The notes: generated by a model not told the origin, from the letters alone. DNA of 64,000 nt from Sinomonas terrae (GCF_022539255.1 NZ_JAKZBV010000002.1:1-64000); one strand, 5' to 3'; positions 1-8,849 are shown, counted from the first letter of the stretch. Numbers and translations: made by a program.

Positions 1-301
1 GCGCCCCGGCAATCTTCCCCGGCAGACATGTCCGACTTCCAGTCCACCATTCACAGGAACCGGCGCGAAAGCCCATATCCCAGCCCCTCAGCCTGAGCTG
101 GCACTTCAAGCTAGAACACCCAGTCCCGGCTCCATGCTCACAGCTGCGTCACACACTTCGGAAGCCGGAAGGAAAGGAGCTGTCAGCGCCGGTGCCGATG
201 GCGGAGGTTTTCGACTACAGGGCGAAGAACTCGGACATTTGGGCAGACTGCTGCCAACTGGCCCCTGCACCCCAAGCAAGACTCGTCGCAAGGACGACTG
301 C
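1..301. other. Unassigned left-edge region
   Basis: No gene is supported here. Short open frames exist on both strands, but none has a convincing ribosome binding site or recognisable product. The segment lies downstream of the GH1 gene, which ends at 302 on the minus strand, and may hold its transcription end. I see no strong hairpin followed by a T-run. Confidence 0.4.
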
Positions 302-1831
302 TCAACCTACCCGACCCGCATACCGTTCAGTGAATGTGGTTGCGATGCGGGCCTTGTCCCCGCTGCGCAGCGCCGCGATCAGTTCGGCGTATACCGGCCC
401 GGCAGGCTCGCCGAGGGCGTCCGTCTCTGCGATTGTCCCGGTGCCGTAGTCGTAGCCGTAGAGGCCGAGGCGTGGCTCGTAGCCCGCCTCCCATTCGAAG
501 TCGTCGGTCAGCGACCAGTACAGGTATCCATGGATCGGGACGCCTTCAGCCAGGGCGCGGACTGCGACCATGAGGTACGCCTTGAGGTATCGCTCGCGGT
601 TCCAGCCGTCCGGGCGGGGCTGGGCGGGGGCGCCCGGCGCCTGGCGCAGGGCCAGGCTGTTCTCCCCGAGGTACAGGGGCAGACCGGTGTTGCCGTCGTT
701 GTAGGCGTGGATGAAGGTGTGGTAAACGTCCGTGTCGACGTCGAATTCCCACCACTTCGGTCGCTTCCGGGGGTCGCCCTCGGACTTCGCCGGCCCGAGG
801 GGCTCGTAGACGTTCACCGAGAGGTAGTCGAGCTTCTCGTCGCGGTCCGAGGCGTAGAGCGCCTCGAGGGTCTTGGTGAGCATTTCCGGCCTGATTGCTG
901 CAGCGGCGAGCTGCCTCTGCTGCCGGTACGCCGCGTACTGTTCGTCGGTGAGCTTCGCCCGCGCGAGGGCGTCCATCCGGGTGTCCCATGCCTCGCGCTG
1001 CCGGGCGAGCCATTCGCCCGTCCGCTCCCGCCGCACGCCGGAGCTGCGCAGGCGGGCGATGTCGAGGAAGAGCCTGTCGTGCTCGTATTCGATGGCGCTG
1101 GCGGTCCCGAACCCCACGCGTGGGGTTGGCCAGCCCTTCCTGGCGAACAGGTCGTGCAGCCCGTCGTAGATGCGGATGTGCCTCGAGAGGATGTTGTCGT
1201 ACGCCGGGGCCAGGCTGGCCTGATCGGGTGCGCTGGTGCTCCTGAGCGGTCCGACGAAGTAGATCAGCGGGACCAGGTTGAGTTCGTTGAAGGTGATGAA
1301 GTGGTCCATGACCTCGACGCCGGCCTCGGATAGCCGGTCGTTGACCTCCTCGACGACGCGGAGTTCGTAGTCGACGAGCAGGTCGGGGCCTTCATCGCCG
1401 AGCCAGATGCTCTCGCCCAGCCAGGCGGGATGGGTGAAGTGGTGGAGTGTGACGATCGGCTGCATCCGGTGGCTTCGGACGCAGGAGATCATGTCCGCGT
1501 AGCGGTCCAGCGCCCGAGGGTCCCAGGCCGGCGGTTTGGCGGGTGCGAGGGTGGTGGCGGGTTGGACGCGGGACCAGTCGAGGCCCATCCTGAAGGCGTT
1601 GAGCCCGAGGGAGGCGGCCAGCTCGATGTGCTGCTTGTATTCGCTCCAGAAGCGGGTTGCCGCACCCGAGACTGGGACCCGTCCGTCCCGTTCGAAATAG
1701 CCGTAGTTGTTCTGGGGCCCGGCCGGGGTGTTGTACCCGCCTTCGCTCAGGTACGGTGCGTTGGCCACCCCGAAGAAGAAGTTCTCCGGGGCGAAGGCGG
1801 TGCCGAATTCGCAGTCGAGCCTCAGATTCAT
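302..1831 (-). CDS. GH1 family beta-glycosidase
   Basis: A 509-residue glycoside hydrolase family 1 protein, expected to hydrolyse beta-glycosides in the cytoplasm with retention of configuration. The N-terminal part carries the FFFGVANAPYLSEGG segment that opens GH1 barrels. The acid/base glutamate is in FITFNELNLVPL, near residue 190. The nucleophile strand reads YLGENSLAL instead of the usual ITENG, so the glutamate is kept in a variant context. The C-terminal WSLTDDFEWEAGYEPRLGLYG segment is typical of the family. The start is the ATG at 1831, because an upstream extension of the frame runs through the neighbouring permease gene. It is the last gene of the importer operon, 77 bp after the second permease, suggesting it cleaves the imported glycoside. 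Substrate is unknown. No signal peptide is visible. Confidence 0.9.
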   Translation of the reverse strand: MNLRLDCEFGTAFAPENFFFGVANAPYLSEGGYNTPAGPQNNYGYFERDGRVPVSGAATRFWSEYKQHIELAASLGLNAFRMGLDWSRVQPATTLAPAKPPAWDPRALDRYADMISCVRSHRMQPIVTLHHFTHPAWLGESIWLGDEGPDLLVDYELRVVEEVNDRLSEAGVEVMDHFITFNELNLVPLIYFVGPLRSTSAPDQASLAPAYDNILSRHIRIYDGLHDLFARKGWPTPRVGFGTASAIEYEHDRLFLDIARLRSSGVRRERTGEWLARQREAWDTRMDALARAKLTDEQYAAYRQQRQLAAAAIRPEMLTKTLEALYASDRDEKLDYLSVNVYEPLGPAKSEGDPRKRPKWWEFDVDTDVYHTFIHAYNDGNTGLPLYLGENSLALRQAPGAPAQPRPDGWNRERYLKAYLMVAVRALAEGVPIHGYLYWSLTDDFEWEAGYEPRLGLYGYDYGTGTIAETDALGEPAGPVYAELIAALRSGDKARIATTFTERYAGRVG

Positions 1832-1908
1832 GCGTGTCCCCTTCCGCGGGCAGTTGCCCGGTTTCTTCGCGACGGGTAGTTGGTGTACTGCGTAGAGGGC
1901 TCCGGCTG

Positions 1909-2802
1909 TCAGTCCCCGGCCAGCGAGCCTGCGGATATGCCGCTTGCCACGAACTTTTGGACGAAGGGGAACACGATGAGTGCCGGCAGGATCGAGATGA
2001 GGGACCCGGTGAAGATCTCCCCGTAGGGCGGCGTGCCCACTGTGGGGTCGTGGAGCTGGCTCACCCAGGTGCCCAAGCCCAGGGTCGTCGAGAACAGGTC
2101 GCCCCTGCTGACGATGACCAGTGGGAGGAAGTAGTTGTTCCAGGCCCCCACGAGGGAGAGCAGGAAGATGGTCGCCATGCCGGGCATCAGCAGCCTCAAT
2201 GCCACGGAGTGGAAGAGCCGGAATTCCCCGACCCCGTCGATCCTGCCGGCATCGAGCAGGGCAGCCGGGATCGCCTGCTGGGCGTAGACGTAGATGAAGA
2301 ACACCCCGAGCGGGTAGACGCTCAGGGGCAGGATGACTCCCAGATAGGAGTTGGTCAGCCCCAGGGACGACTCCAGGACGAAAGTCGGGATGGTCAGGGC
2401 CGTGGCCGGGATGGCGAGGGAGGCGACCACCACCGCCAGGAGGAGGCTCCGGCCGCGGAACCTGAACCAGGCCAGGAGGTACCCGGCCATCGTGGCGCAG
2501 TAGACCCCCAGTGCTGCGCTCAGCCCGGAGTACACCGCAGAGTTCACGAGCCAGAGCCCGTACTGGCCGCCCTGGAAGCCGAGCGTCTTGGCGAGGTTGT
2601 CCCCGTAGGACAGGTCGGGGCCCGGCACGAGGGTAGAGCTGGTGAACAGTGACTCCTGGCTCTTCCCCGAGGCCACGACGAGCCAGTAGAGCGGACCCAG
2701 GACGACCACTGCGGCCAGGGCCAGGACCGCGGTGACTGCGAGCACCTTGAGCCGTTCGGCCCTCTTCGGCCTCCGTGCGGTGGTGATGCGGGGGGTGGTC
2801 AT
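1909..2802 (-). CDS. Carbohydrate ABC transporter permease (MalG-like)
   Basis: A 297-residue inner-membrane permease of the MalG/CUT1 type with about six hydrophobic segments. The cytoplasmic EAA loop, which contacts the ATPase, reads LLDAGRIDGVGEFRLF in the second half. The start at 2802 (MTTPRITTARR) overlaps the stop of the upstream permease by four bases (ATGA), so the two are translationally coupled. With the 2799-3755 permease and the 3873-5276 binding protein it forms a sugar importer. No ATPase gene is nearby, so it presumably shares a general MsiK-type ATPase encoded elsewhere, as is common for CUT1 systems in actinobacteria. Confidence 0.92.
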   Translation of the reverse strand: MTTPRITTARRPKRAERLKVLAVTAVLALAAVVVLGPLYWLVVASGKSQESLFTSSTLVPGPDLSYGDNLAKTLGFQGGQYGLWLVNSAVYSGLSAALGVYCATMAGYLLAWFRFRGRSLLLAVVVASLAIPATALTIPTFVLESSLGLTNSYLGVILPLSVYPLGVFFIYVYAQQAIPAALLDAGRIDGVGEFRLFHSVALRLLMPGMATIFLLSLVGAWNNYFLPLVIVSRGDLFSTTLGLGTWVSQLHDPTVGTPPYGEIFTGSLISILPALIVFPFVQKFVASGISAGSLAGD

Positions 2803-3755
2803 GTCCGGTTCCTCCTTCTGGCCAGCAGTGTGAAGACGAGGGCGGCACCGATGGTCAGCGCTGCGAGAATCATCGACTCGGCGCTGGCGAGTGGGATGTT
2901 CCCGAACCGGAAGGCCGTGTTGTAGATCAGCAGGTTCGGCGTGTAGTTCGCCGGCAGCGGATGGATGAAGTTGATGACGTCGGGCTCGTTGAACAGCTGG
3001 AACGTGCCGATGAGGGAGGCGAAGCAGGTGAACGCGATGATGGGCCGGAGCATCTTGAGCTTGATGTGCCAAGCGAGCCGGAACTCTCCGCAGCCGTCCA
3101 GCCGGGCCGCGTCGACGACGGCTGCCGGGATGGAGGTGAGTCCGGCGAGGAAGAGGGTGATGTTGTACCCGGTCCACTCCCAGGTGACGATCGTGAGGAT
3201 GACGTAGAAGACCCCTCCGGACTCGAGGGGGGAGGCGTTGGCCGCCCGCAGCAGCGAGTCGGTCTGCGGGGAGAGGATGAATGCCCACATGATGGCGGCG
3301 ATGACTCCCGGGACGGCATAGGGGAGGAAGTAGATGATGCTGAACGCGCTCTTCCCCCTGCAGTACTTGCTGTCCAGGAGCAGGGCGAGGGCGAGGGCCA
3401 GCGACAGCATCACCGCCACCTGAACGACGGTGAACAGGGACATCTGCACCATGCTCGACCAGAAGTCCGCCGACCCGGCTGCGGTCTCGTAGTTCATCGT
3501 CCCTGCGAACCCTCCGGTCAGGGGGGACTGCAGGCTCTCGAGGAGCGCGTAGACCAGGGGGCCGACGAAGAAGATGGCGTAGAGGATCCCGAACGGCACA
3601 GCCAGCACGAGCGGCACGCGCTTACCGGTCCTCCGTCTGATGCCCGTCCCCTTCCTGCCCGGATCGGACCTGCCGATCGGTGCGGCTGCCGTAGCCGAGG
3701 CGGCGGGGCCTCCAGCGGCCAGCTCGGGTTCTGCTGTGCGGGGCGGATTGCGCAC
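2799..3755 (-). CDS. Sugar ABC transporter permease (MalF-like)
   Basis: A 318-residue MalF/UgpA-type permease. A polar N-terminal tail of about 45 residues precedes the first membrane segment (VPLVLAVPFGILYAIFFVG), followed by about five more. The EAA loop VVDAARLDGCGEFRLAW is present near residue 215. It lies between the binding-protein gene, 117 bp upstream, and the second permease, which it overlaps by four bases. It should form a heterodimeric channel with the 1909-2802 product. Substrate cannot be read from the sequence; the adjoining GH1 gene points to a beta-glycoside or oligosaccharide. Confidence 0.92.
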   Translation of the reverse strand: MRNPPRTAEPELAAGGPAASATAAAPIGRSDPGRKGTGIRRRTGKRVPLVLAVPFGILYAIFFVGPLVYALLESLQSPLTGGFAGTMNYETAAGSADFWSSMVQMSLFTVVQVAVMLSLALALALLLDSKYCRGKSAFSIIYFLPYAVPGVIAAIMWAFILSPQTDSLLRAANASPLESGGVFYVILTIVTWEWTGYNITLFLAGLTSIPAAVVDAARLDGCGEFRLAWHIKLKMLRPIIAFTCFASLIGTFQLFNEPDVINFIHPLPANYTPNLLIYNTAFRFGNIPLASAESMILAALTIGAALVFTLLARRRNRT

Positions 3756-3872
3756 GCGCTGCGCCTCCTTTTTTCTGACTGGCGGTTGGTTGAAGAGCCG
3801 GCGCTCGCCGGAGCCCTTGCGGTCCTCCGGATCTCAGGGACGCCCGGGGGACCGCAAGGGCCGGCCGGTGGC

Positions 3873-5276
3873 CTATTCGGTGATGGTGTAGCCCTGGCTC
3901 TTGGCGAACGAGACCAGGGCCTTCTGGACATTGGGCAGGACGTCGGTGAATGCCTCTTGGCCGGAGGTGGCCTTGGTCAGCTCGGTTGCCATGGTGGAGT
4001 CGACGAATCCGGTCCAGGGGCTCCAGGTGAAGGAGGTGGTGATGTCCTTGGTCAGCTTGTCGTAGGTGGCGTTGACGTTGGTGTTGCCGAACAGCGGAGA
4101 GGGCTTGTTGAACGAATCGACCGTGGCGCGGGCGTTGGCGGAGGGGAAGAGGCCCCTCCCGCCGTCCGGCCCGGACTCGGCGCTCAGTTGGAGCTCCGGC
4201 TGGGCAAGGTTGATATAGGCCGCAAAGAGCGCGGCCGCGCCGGGGTTGGGGGCTGCCTTCGGCACGACGTTGATCGAGGCGACGTCGGAGGAATTGGACC
4301 TGACCCCGGGGGTGATGTCCGGGAGGTGGGTGAGGGCGAGCGCCTGGCTCCCGGGCTTGATGTTCGGGGCCAGCTGGTAGGTCGGCCCCCAAGCGGGCAG
4401 GAAGTAGGACGCATACGTGCCGTTGGCGATCCTCTGGGAGTCCGCCGGCGTGTAGGAAGCTACCGGGAGAACCGCGTGCTCGTCGATCAGCTTCCCCCAG
4501 TAGTCCATGACCGCCTTGGTCTGGGGGGTGTCCAGGCTGATCTTCCAGCTCTGGGGGCCCGTCTGCTGATAGACGTTGATGCCCGCCTGCCAGAGCAAGT
4601 CCATCACGAAGCCTGCGCTGTTCGTTGGGAACTCCGTCATGTACTTCGAGGGATCGGCGGCGTGGAGCTTGACGGCGTCGTCGGCAAACTGGGCCTGGGT
4701 TTCGGGGACCGGCAGCCCGTACTTCTGAAGCAGGTCCGGGCGGTAGGCCAAGCCCATCGTCCCCCAGTCTTCCGGCACGCCGTAGACGCCGCTCCCGGAG
4801 GTGACGTCCGCCCAGGCGAAGTCGGGGAAGTAGCTCTTGTACTGGTTGACGTAGGGGGAGAGGTCGAGCAGCTTGTTCGTCGCGACGAACTCCGGCAGCT
4901 GGGGCCACTGCAGCTGCGAGACGTCCGGCGCCCCCGATCCCGCCAGGAGGGCCGCCTTGAGCTTGGTGAAGGTGGGGGTTCCGGAGCCTGGGTTGTAGGC
5001 CGTGACGGTGATGTTGGGGTACTGCTTCTCGAAGGCGGCGATGACCTTGTCCGCATTGGTCGTCCAGGTCCACCAGGTCAGATGCACCTGCTTCGTGTAC
5101 TGGGGGAAGTCAGGGTAGGGATGGCTGGACGAGTAGGGCGCGGTGACGGAGCTGGGGGTGTCCGAGGCGGCCGGCGGTGCACCGGACACGCATCCGGTGA
5201 GCGCGGTGGCCACCGCTGCCGCAGTGGCGACCGCGCCGAGACCCCGTCGCACCAGTGCTTTCGGGTTGTGGGTCAT
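3873..5276 (-). CDS. Extracellular sugar-binding lipoprotein of ABC importer
   Basis: A 467-residue family 1 extracellular solute-binding protein. The N-terminus has an RR pair, a hydrophobic stretch and a lipobox ALTGC, so Cys29 is the likely lipidated residue anchoring it to the outer face of the membrane. The mature part shows the alternating pattern of CUT1 binding proteins, including a WTWTTNADKVIAAFEKQYP segment near residue 70 and a TFTKLKAALLAGSGAPDV segment. It is the first gene of the importer-GH1 operon. A 12-bp perfect palindrome, 69 bp upstream of the start, is the probable repressor site. Start ATG at 5276 is preceded by a GAAAGGAGT ribosome binding site. Confidence 0.92.
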   Translation of the reverse strand: MTHNPKALVRRGLGAVATAAAVATALTGCVSGAPPAASDTPSSVTAPYSSSHPYPDFPQYTKQVHLTWWTWTTNADKVIAAFEKQYPNITVTAYNPGSGTPTFTKLKAALLAGSGAPDVSQLQWPQLPEFVATNKLLDLSPYVNQYKSYFPDFAWADVTSGSGVYGVPEDWGTMGLAYRPDLLQKYGLPVPETQAQFADDAVKLHAADPSKYMTEFPTNSAGFVMDLLWQAGINVYQQTGPQSWKISLDTPQTKAVMDYWGKLIDEHAVLPVASYTPADSQRIANGTYASYFLPAWGPTYQLAPNIKPGSQALALTHLPDITPGVRSNSSDVASINVVPKAAPNPGAAALFAAYINLAQPELQLSAESGPDGGRGLFPSANARATVDSFNKPSPLFGNTNVNATYDKLTKDITTSFTWSPWTGFVDSTMATELTKATSGQEAFTDVLPNVQKALVSFAKSQGYTITE

Positions 5277-5344
5277 CGTTGACTCCTTTCAGTGGGAGGA
5301 AGCGGCTCGTTGGAAGGGCCGAACCATTACGTTGGGGTTTTTCG

Positions 5345-5356
5345 TGAACCGGTTCA
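5345..5356. promoter_or_regulatory. Palindromic LacI-type operator before the importer operon
   Basis: TGAACCGGTTCA is a perfect 12-bp palindrome with a central CG, the hallmark of LacI-family operators. It lies between the MDR gene (ends 5427, minus) and the binding-protein start (5276, minus), so it sits in the leader or promoter of the importer-GH1 operon. The LacI gene at 6547-7587 is the nearest candidate regulator. Binding is inferred, not shown. Confidence 0.65.
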
Positions 5357-5426
5357 TTCTGTTGTTGCGGATATTCCTGACGTGGCCGAGGCGAACGGCG
5401 CGGATGCCGGCGCTGTGCCGCGGGGG

Positions 5427-6455
5427 TCACTCCAGACCGGCGCGGCTCCAGTCGAAGACCATGCCCAGGCCCTGCTGGGGGTCGTTCAGGACGATGTCGT
5501 ACGCGGACGCCGGGTCGTCGAAGGGCATCCTGTGGGTGATTAGCGGGTCGATGACGAGGCGCTCCGCGGCGAGGTCTTCGGCGATGCCGCGGTCGGCGTC
5601 CTTCCCGTCCCATGCGCAGGGGAAGACCACTGTGGCCCGCTTGAGGTGCGTGGCGTGGAAGTCGATCCGGATGGGGTCGGGGTAGTAGCCCTGCAGGCAG
5701 ATCCTGCCCTCGGGACGCACGAGGTCCACGCAGAGGCCGAAGAGGCCGCTGTTTCCGGTGGTGTCGACGACCACGTCGGCGCCTTGGGGGGCCTCCGTGC
5801 GGATGAAGTCTGCGAGGTCGCGGCCCGAGCTGTTGACGGCCACGTCCGCGGAGTACTTTCCGGCCGCCTCGACTCGGCTGTCGATCAGGTCCGCGGCGAG
5901 CACCCGGGCCCCGCGCCGCCGCGCGGCCTGCGCTGCCATCTGCCCGATCATGCCCAGGCCGAGGACGAGGACTGTCTCGCCGGCGGCGATACCGGTGAGC
6001 CTGGCACCGTGCCGGGCCACGCCGGCCATCCTGTAGAGGGAGGCTTCGGCGAGGTCGACGGCGGGCGGCAGCGGCAGGACTGCGTCCGCCCGGGCGACGA
6101 GGAGCCCGACATGGGAGGCCAGGCCGGGGCCGGGGTTGGTCAGGCCCGGGTCCTGGAAGCGGGTCCCTTCGAGGGCCACCGGATCCCCGACGGCAAGGTC
6201 GCTGACGCCTTCGCCGACCGATTCGACGATGCCGGCTGCCTGGTAGCCGGGGAAGCTCGGATAGTTCCGCTCCGGGTGGTCCTGGTCCAGTCCGAGGTAT
6301 CGGCCGGTGAGGTGCCAACGCTCGGTACCCTGGCTGACGCCGGAGTATGCCGTGCGGACCCTGACCTCGCCCGGGCCGGGGTCTGGGATCTGGACGTCGA
6401 TGAGCCGGGCCTCCCCGGGGGAGGTGAAGGCAATCGCTGGGGCTGTGCGTGGCAT
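5427..6455 (-). CDS. Zinc-type MDR dehydrogenase (sugar/glycoside dehydrogenase-like)
   Basis: A 342-residue medium-chain dehydrogenase/reductase. Residues about 1-130 form the GroES-like domain (VRVRTAYSGVSQGTERW, then FPGYQAAGIVESVGEGV). The Rossmann motif VLVLGLGMIGQMAAQ follows near residue 165. The four-cysteine structural zinc lobe of classical alcohol dehydrogenases is missing, as in the branch that includes E. coli YcjQ (guloside 3-dehydrogenase) and BchC-like enzymes. The GTE triplet after SGVSQ is also seen in that branch. Its own operator-like palindrome lies 49 bp upstream. Together with the Gfo/Idh and TIM-barrel genes it suggests oxidation or reduction of a sugar or 3-keto-sugar. 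The exact substrate is unknown. Confidence 0.82.
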   Translation of the reverse strand: MPRTAPAIAFTSPGEARLIDVQIPDPGPGEVRVRTAYSGVSQGTERWHLTGRYLGLDQDHPERNYPSFPGYQAAGIVESVGEGVSDLAVGDPVALEGTRFQDPGLTNPGPGLASHVGLLVARADAVLPLPPAVDLAEASLYRMAGVARHGARLTGIAAGETVLVLGLGMIGQMAAQAARRRGARVLAADLIDSRVEAAGKYSADVAVNSSGRDLADFIRTEAPQGADVVVDTTGNSGLFGLCVDLVRPEGRICLQGYYPDPIRIDFHATHLKRATVVFPCAWDGKDADRGIAEDLAAERLVIDPLITHRMPFDDPASAYDIVLNDPQQGLGMVFDWSRAGLE

Positions 6456-6503
6456 GTTGCTCCTCGTCGGAGAGGGGCCAGGGGGCCTTGGAGTGCGATC
6501 TCG

Positions 6504-6521
6504 TGTGAGATCGTTCTCACA
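6504..6521. promoter_or_regulatory. LacI-type operator before the MDR gene
   Basis: An 18-bp inverted repeat with seven-base arms TGTGAGA and TCTCACA around a four-base centre, with CG in the middle on reading the minus strand. It lies between the LacI stop (6547) and the MDR start (6455), both on the minus strand, so it would control the MDR gene. The arm spacing of eight bases between TGTGA and TCACA is too long for a CRP site. A LacI-family regulator is the more likely ligand. Confidence 0.6.
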
Positions 6522-6546
6522 GCCTCGCGGACAGGTGGCCTTCCCG

Positions 6547-7587
6547 TCAATGCCCTGCGGGGGACTTTCTTCCCTCGATGTCCTGGGCCCGGGGCGGCGC
6601 TGTGGAGCCCCTGAGGACGAGCTCTGCAGTGAAGGTCATCCTGTTGGGCCTACCTGCGTTGCTCTCGATCCTCTGCACGACGAGCTCGGCCGCCATCCGC
6701 GCCATCTCGGCGACGGGCTGGCGGACTGTGCTCAGCGGTGGGTGGGTCAGGCTCATCCAGGGAAGGTCGTCGAAGGCAAGCAGCGACATCTGGGACGGGA
6801 TGCTGAGCCCGCGTTCCCGAAGTGCGGTCACGCAGGCCTCGGCGAGGACGTTGTTGGTGGCGAAGATGGCCGTCGGGCGCGGGGAGGCGCCGAGGAGCTC
6901 TGTGGCGTCGGCGACTGCATGGTCGTGCGTGAAGGATCCGGTTCTGACGAGTTCGGGCCTGAAGGGGATCCCGTGCTCCCGCAGGGCGCGCTCATAGCCG
7001 AGGAGGCGCTGCTTGGCTGTGGTGAGGTGGGAGGGGCCGGCCAGCACGCCGATGCTCGTGTGCCCGGATTCGATCAGGTGGGACACGGCTGCGGCGGAGA
7101 CGCGCTCGTTCTCGGCCACGACGCCGTCGCAGCGCAGGCCTGGGACGTACCTGTCGATCTGGACGATCTGGATGCCCTTCTCCTTCAGGCGCTCCAGCTC
7201 GGTCCTGTTCCTCCCGGTCGGGACGACGATGAGGCCGTCCACGCCCATGCGCTCGAGAATGAGGAGGTTCTCCCTCTCCTCGTCCCTGTCGTCGTTGTCG
7301 TTGCACAGGACGAGGTGGTAGCCGGCCGATTTGAGGGCGTACTCGACGTTCTTGGCGATCATCGAATAGAAGGGATTCTCCATGTCGGCGATCAGGAGCC
7401 CGACGAGCCGGGTCCTGCCCTGCCTGAGGCTCCGGGCCGCCTGGTTGGGCACGTAGCCGAGCTCCTCAGCGGCTAGGAGGACCTTCGCCCGGGTGTCCCT
7501 GCCCGCGTATCCGTTGCCCGAGAGGACCCTGCCGGCGGTCGCGACGGAGACCCCTGCCCGGACCGCGACATCGGCTATGGTCGGCAA
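6547..7587 (-). CDS. LacI family transcriptional regulator
   Basis: A 346-residue LacI/GalR repressor. Residues 1-55 form the helix-turn-helix and hinge (MPTIADVAVRAGVSVATAGR, then NQAARSLRQGRT). The rest is the periplasmic-binding-like sensor domain with VGLLIADMENPFYS near residue 62. The N-terminus overlaps the 3' end of the Gfo/Idh gene by 13 bases, so the two are co-transcribed. Candidate targets are the palindromes at 6504-6521 and 5345-5356. Inducer is unknown but is probably the imported glycoside or a product of it. The second helix reads ATAGRVL where most family members have TTVSRVL. Confidence 0.93.
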   Translation of the reverse strand: MPTIADVAVRAGVSVATAGRVLSGNGYAGRDTRAKVLLAAEELGYVPNQAARSLRQGRTRLVGLLIADMENPFYSMIAKNVEYALKSAGYHLVLCNDNDDRDEERENLLILERMGVDGLIVVPTGRNRTELERLKEKGIQIVQIDRYVPGLRCDGVVAENERVSAAAVSHLIESGHTSIGVLAGPSHLTTAKQRLLGYERALREHGIPFRPELVRTGSFTHDHAVADATELLGASPRPTAIFATNNVLAEACVTALRERGLSIPSQMSLLAFDDLPWMSLTHPPLSTVRQPVAEMARMAAELVVQRIESNAGRPNRMTFTAELVLRGSTAPPRAQDIEGRKSPAGH

Positions 7588-8621
7588 GCCAGTCCTTCGA
7601 CGTCGGCGCCGTACTCGAGCCCGATGCTGCTCCGCCAGGCGTCCAGGGCCTCCATGTTCCCCAGCGAGTCCGCCGGTGTCATCAGCGGGGATTCGCCCCC
7701 GTCCAAGCAGCGGGCGACCTCGTCGGCCTCCGTGGCGTAGAGGTCCCCGTCATCCGGCTGGGCCTCCCACACCCGCCTGCCATGTCGGTTGCTCACCTCG
7801 ATCGCCGCCGGCCCACCTCGCCCGGGCAGCCAAGGGTCGGTGAGGGTGGCCACGCCGGACGAGCCCCAGACCCGCAGCCTGCTCTCGAGGTTCGTCTCGA
7901 TCGAGCAGCTGACGCTGGCCCTGAGGCCGCCCTCGAACGAGAGCATCGCCGCAGCGCTGCGGTCGACCCCGTGCTCGTCATCGACGCACCCGGCTCCCGT
8001 GATGGAGACCGGTTCAGCGAAAGGGCGCCCGACTGCCAGCCCGGCCAGGAGCCGGCTCATCGCGACCGTATAGCAGCCCACGTCCAGGATGCTGCCGCCT
8101 GCGAGTTCCCGGCGCAGCAGGTAGTTCCGCGGGGCCGGGCCGGCGTCGTAGCCGAAGGAAGCTTCCACGAGCCGGACCTCCCCCACCTCACCGGCTGACA
8201 GCAGAGACGTGAGGCGGCTCGTCTGCGGATGGAAGCGGAAGGCGAAGCCCTCCATGAGCAGGATCCGCCCAGCCCTCGCAACCTCGAGCGCCTCCCGCGC
8301 CTGCGCCGAGTTGACTGTCAGGGGCTTCTCGCAGAGCACGTGCTTGCCGCGCTCGGCGGCCTGCGCGATGAGCTCGGCGTGGGTGGTGTGGGGGGTGGCG
8401 ATGTAGACCGCGTCGACCGCGCGGTCCTCCAGCGCAGCCGCGTAGCTCCCGTGGCAGCGCTCTGCACCGAACCTGTGGCCGAACCCCTCGGCGCTCTCGA
8501 TCGTCCGGCTGCCGACCGCCACCAGACGCCCCGTCTCGCTCAGCGGCAGCGATGCCGCGAACGCATGCGCGATCTTTCCCGTGCCGAGGATGGCCCATCC
8601 CAGGACTCTGCTGTGACTCAT
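7575..8621 (-). CDS. Gfo/Idh/MocA family oxidoreductase
   Basis: A 348-residue NAD(P)-dependent sugar or inositol dehydrogenase. The Rossmann motif GWAILGTGKIAHAF is at the N-terminus, the family CEKPL motif follows near residue 95 (GKHVLCEKPLTVNS), and the C-terminal half is the substrate-binding beta-sheet domain. The ATG at 8621 (MSHSRVLGW) is preferred over upstream in-frame starts because it places the Rossmann strand at residue 5. It heads a two-gene transcript with the LacI gene, which it overlaps. The family includes glucoside 3-dehydrogenases and inositol dehydrogenases. Neighbours favour a glycoside-oxidising role. Confidence 0.9.
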   Translation of the reverse strand: MSHSRVLGWAILGTGKIAHAFAASLPLSETGRLVAVGSRTIESAEGFGHRFGAERCHGSYAAALEDRAVDAVYIATPHTTHAELIAQAAERGKHVLCEKPLTVNSAQAREALEVARAGRILLMEGFAFRFHPQTSRLTSLLSAGEVGEVRLVEASFGYDAGPAPRNYLLRRELAGGSILDVGCYTVAMSRLLAGLAVGRPFAEPVSITGAGCVDDEHGVDRSAAAMLSFEGGLRASVSCSIETNLESRLRVWGSSGVATLTDPWLPGRGGPAAIEVSNRHGRRVWEAQPDDGDLYATEADEVARCLDGGESPLMTPADSLGNMEALDAWRSSIGLEYGADVEGLACRP

Positions 8622-8818
8622 AGGTCTCTCTTCTCCACGCGCCGGTCGCGGGACCGCCATAGGACTTTGTGGGGACGTTATCACGGACGGCGCCCCGGAT
8701 TACGGCGTCCCGGTCCCAGCTTCTGGTGCAGGTATGAATCCCGTTCACGTCCGCCTGCCAGAAGAAGAGACGGGAAGCCCTCTTGCCCTAGGCGGCGCCT
8801 GCCGCTACGGTCGTCCTG

Positions 8819-8829
8819 TTTGGTACGTA
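8819..8829 (+). promoter_or_regulatory. TTTGGTACGTA motif with adjacent TATAAT
   Basis: The 11-mer TTTGGTACGTA also occurs, on the opposite strand, at 21244-21254. Here it runs straight into TATAAT at 8828-8833, followed by an AGGAGG ribosome binding site at 8837-8842. It therefore overlaps the probable core promoter of the 8850 gene. No good -35 hexamer is seen at the usual distance, consistent with an activator- or repressor-controlled promoter. It is a candidate operator; the protein that binds is unknown. Confidence 0.5.
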
Positions 8830-8849
8830 TAATTTTAGGAGGTGGCAGG

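Noticed and set aside
192..449. Small plus-strand gene near the left edge
   Set aside because: Has a purine-rich stretch upstream, but the product has no recognisable features and runs into the GH1 3' end.
134..1333. 399-residue open frame on the plus strand
   Set aside because: Antisense to the GH1 gene; low-complexity Val/Gly/Arg sequence with no domain. A GC-rich shadow.
2961..5282. 773-residue plus-strand open frame
   Set aside because: Covers the minus-strand permease and binding-protein genes; no recognisable domain, so a codon-bias shadow.
6504..6521. CRP-type site (TGTGA...TCACA)
   Set aside because: Spacing between half-sites is eight bases, not six; a LacI-type operator fits better.
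8720..8765. Inverted repeat CTTCTGG...CCAGAAG-like between divergent operons
   Set aside because: Arms are imperfect and far apart; too weak to call an operator or terminator.
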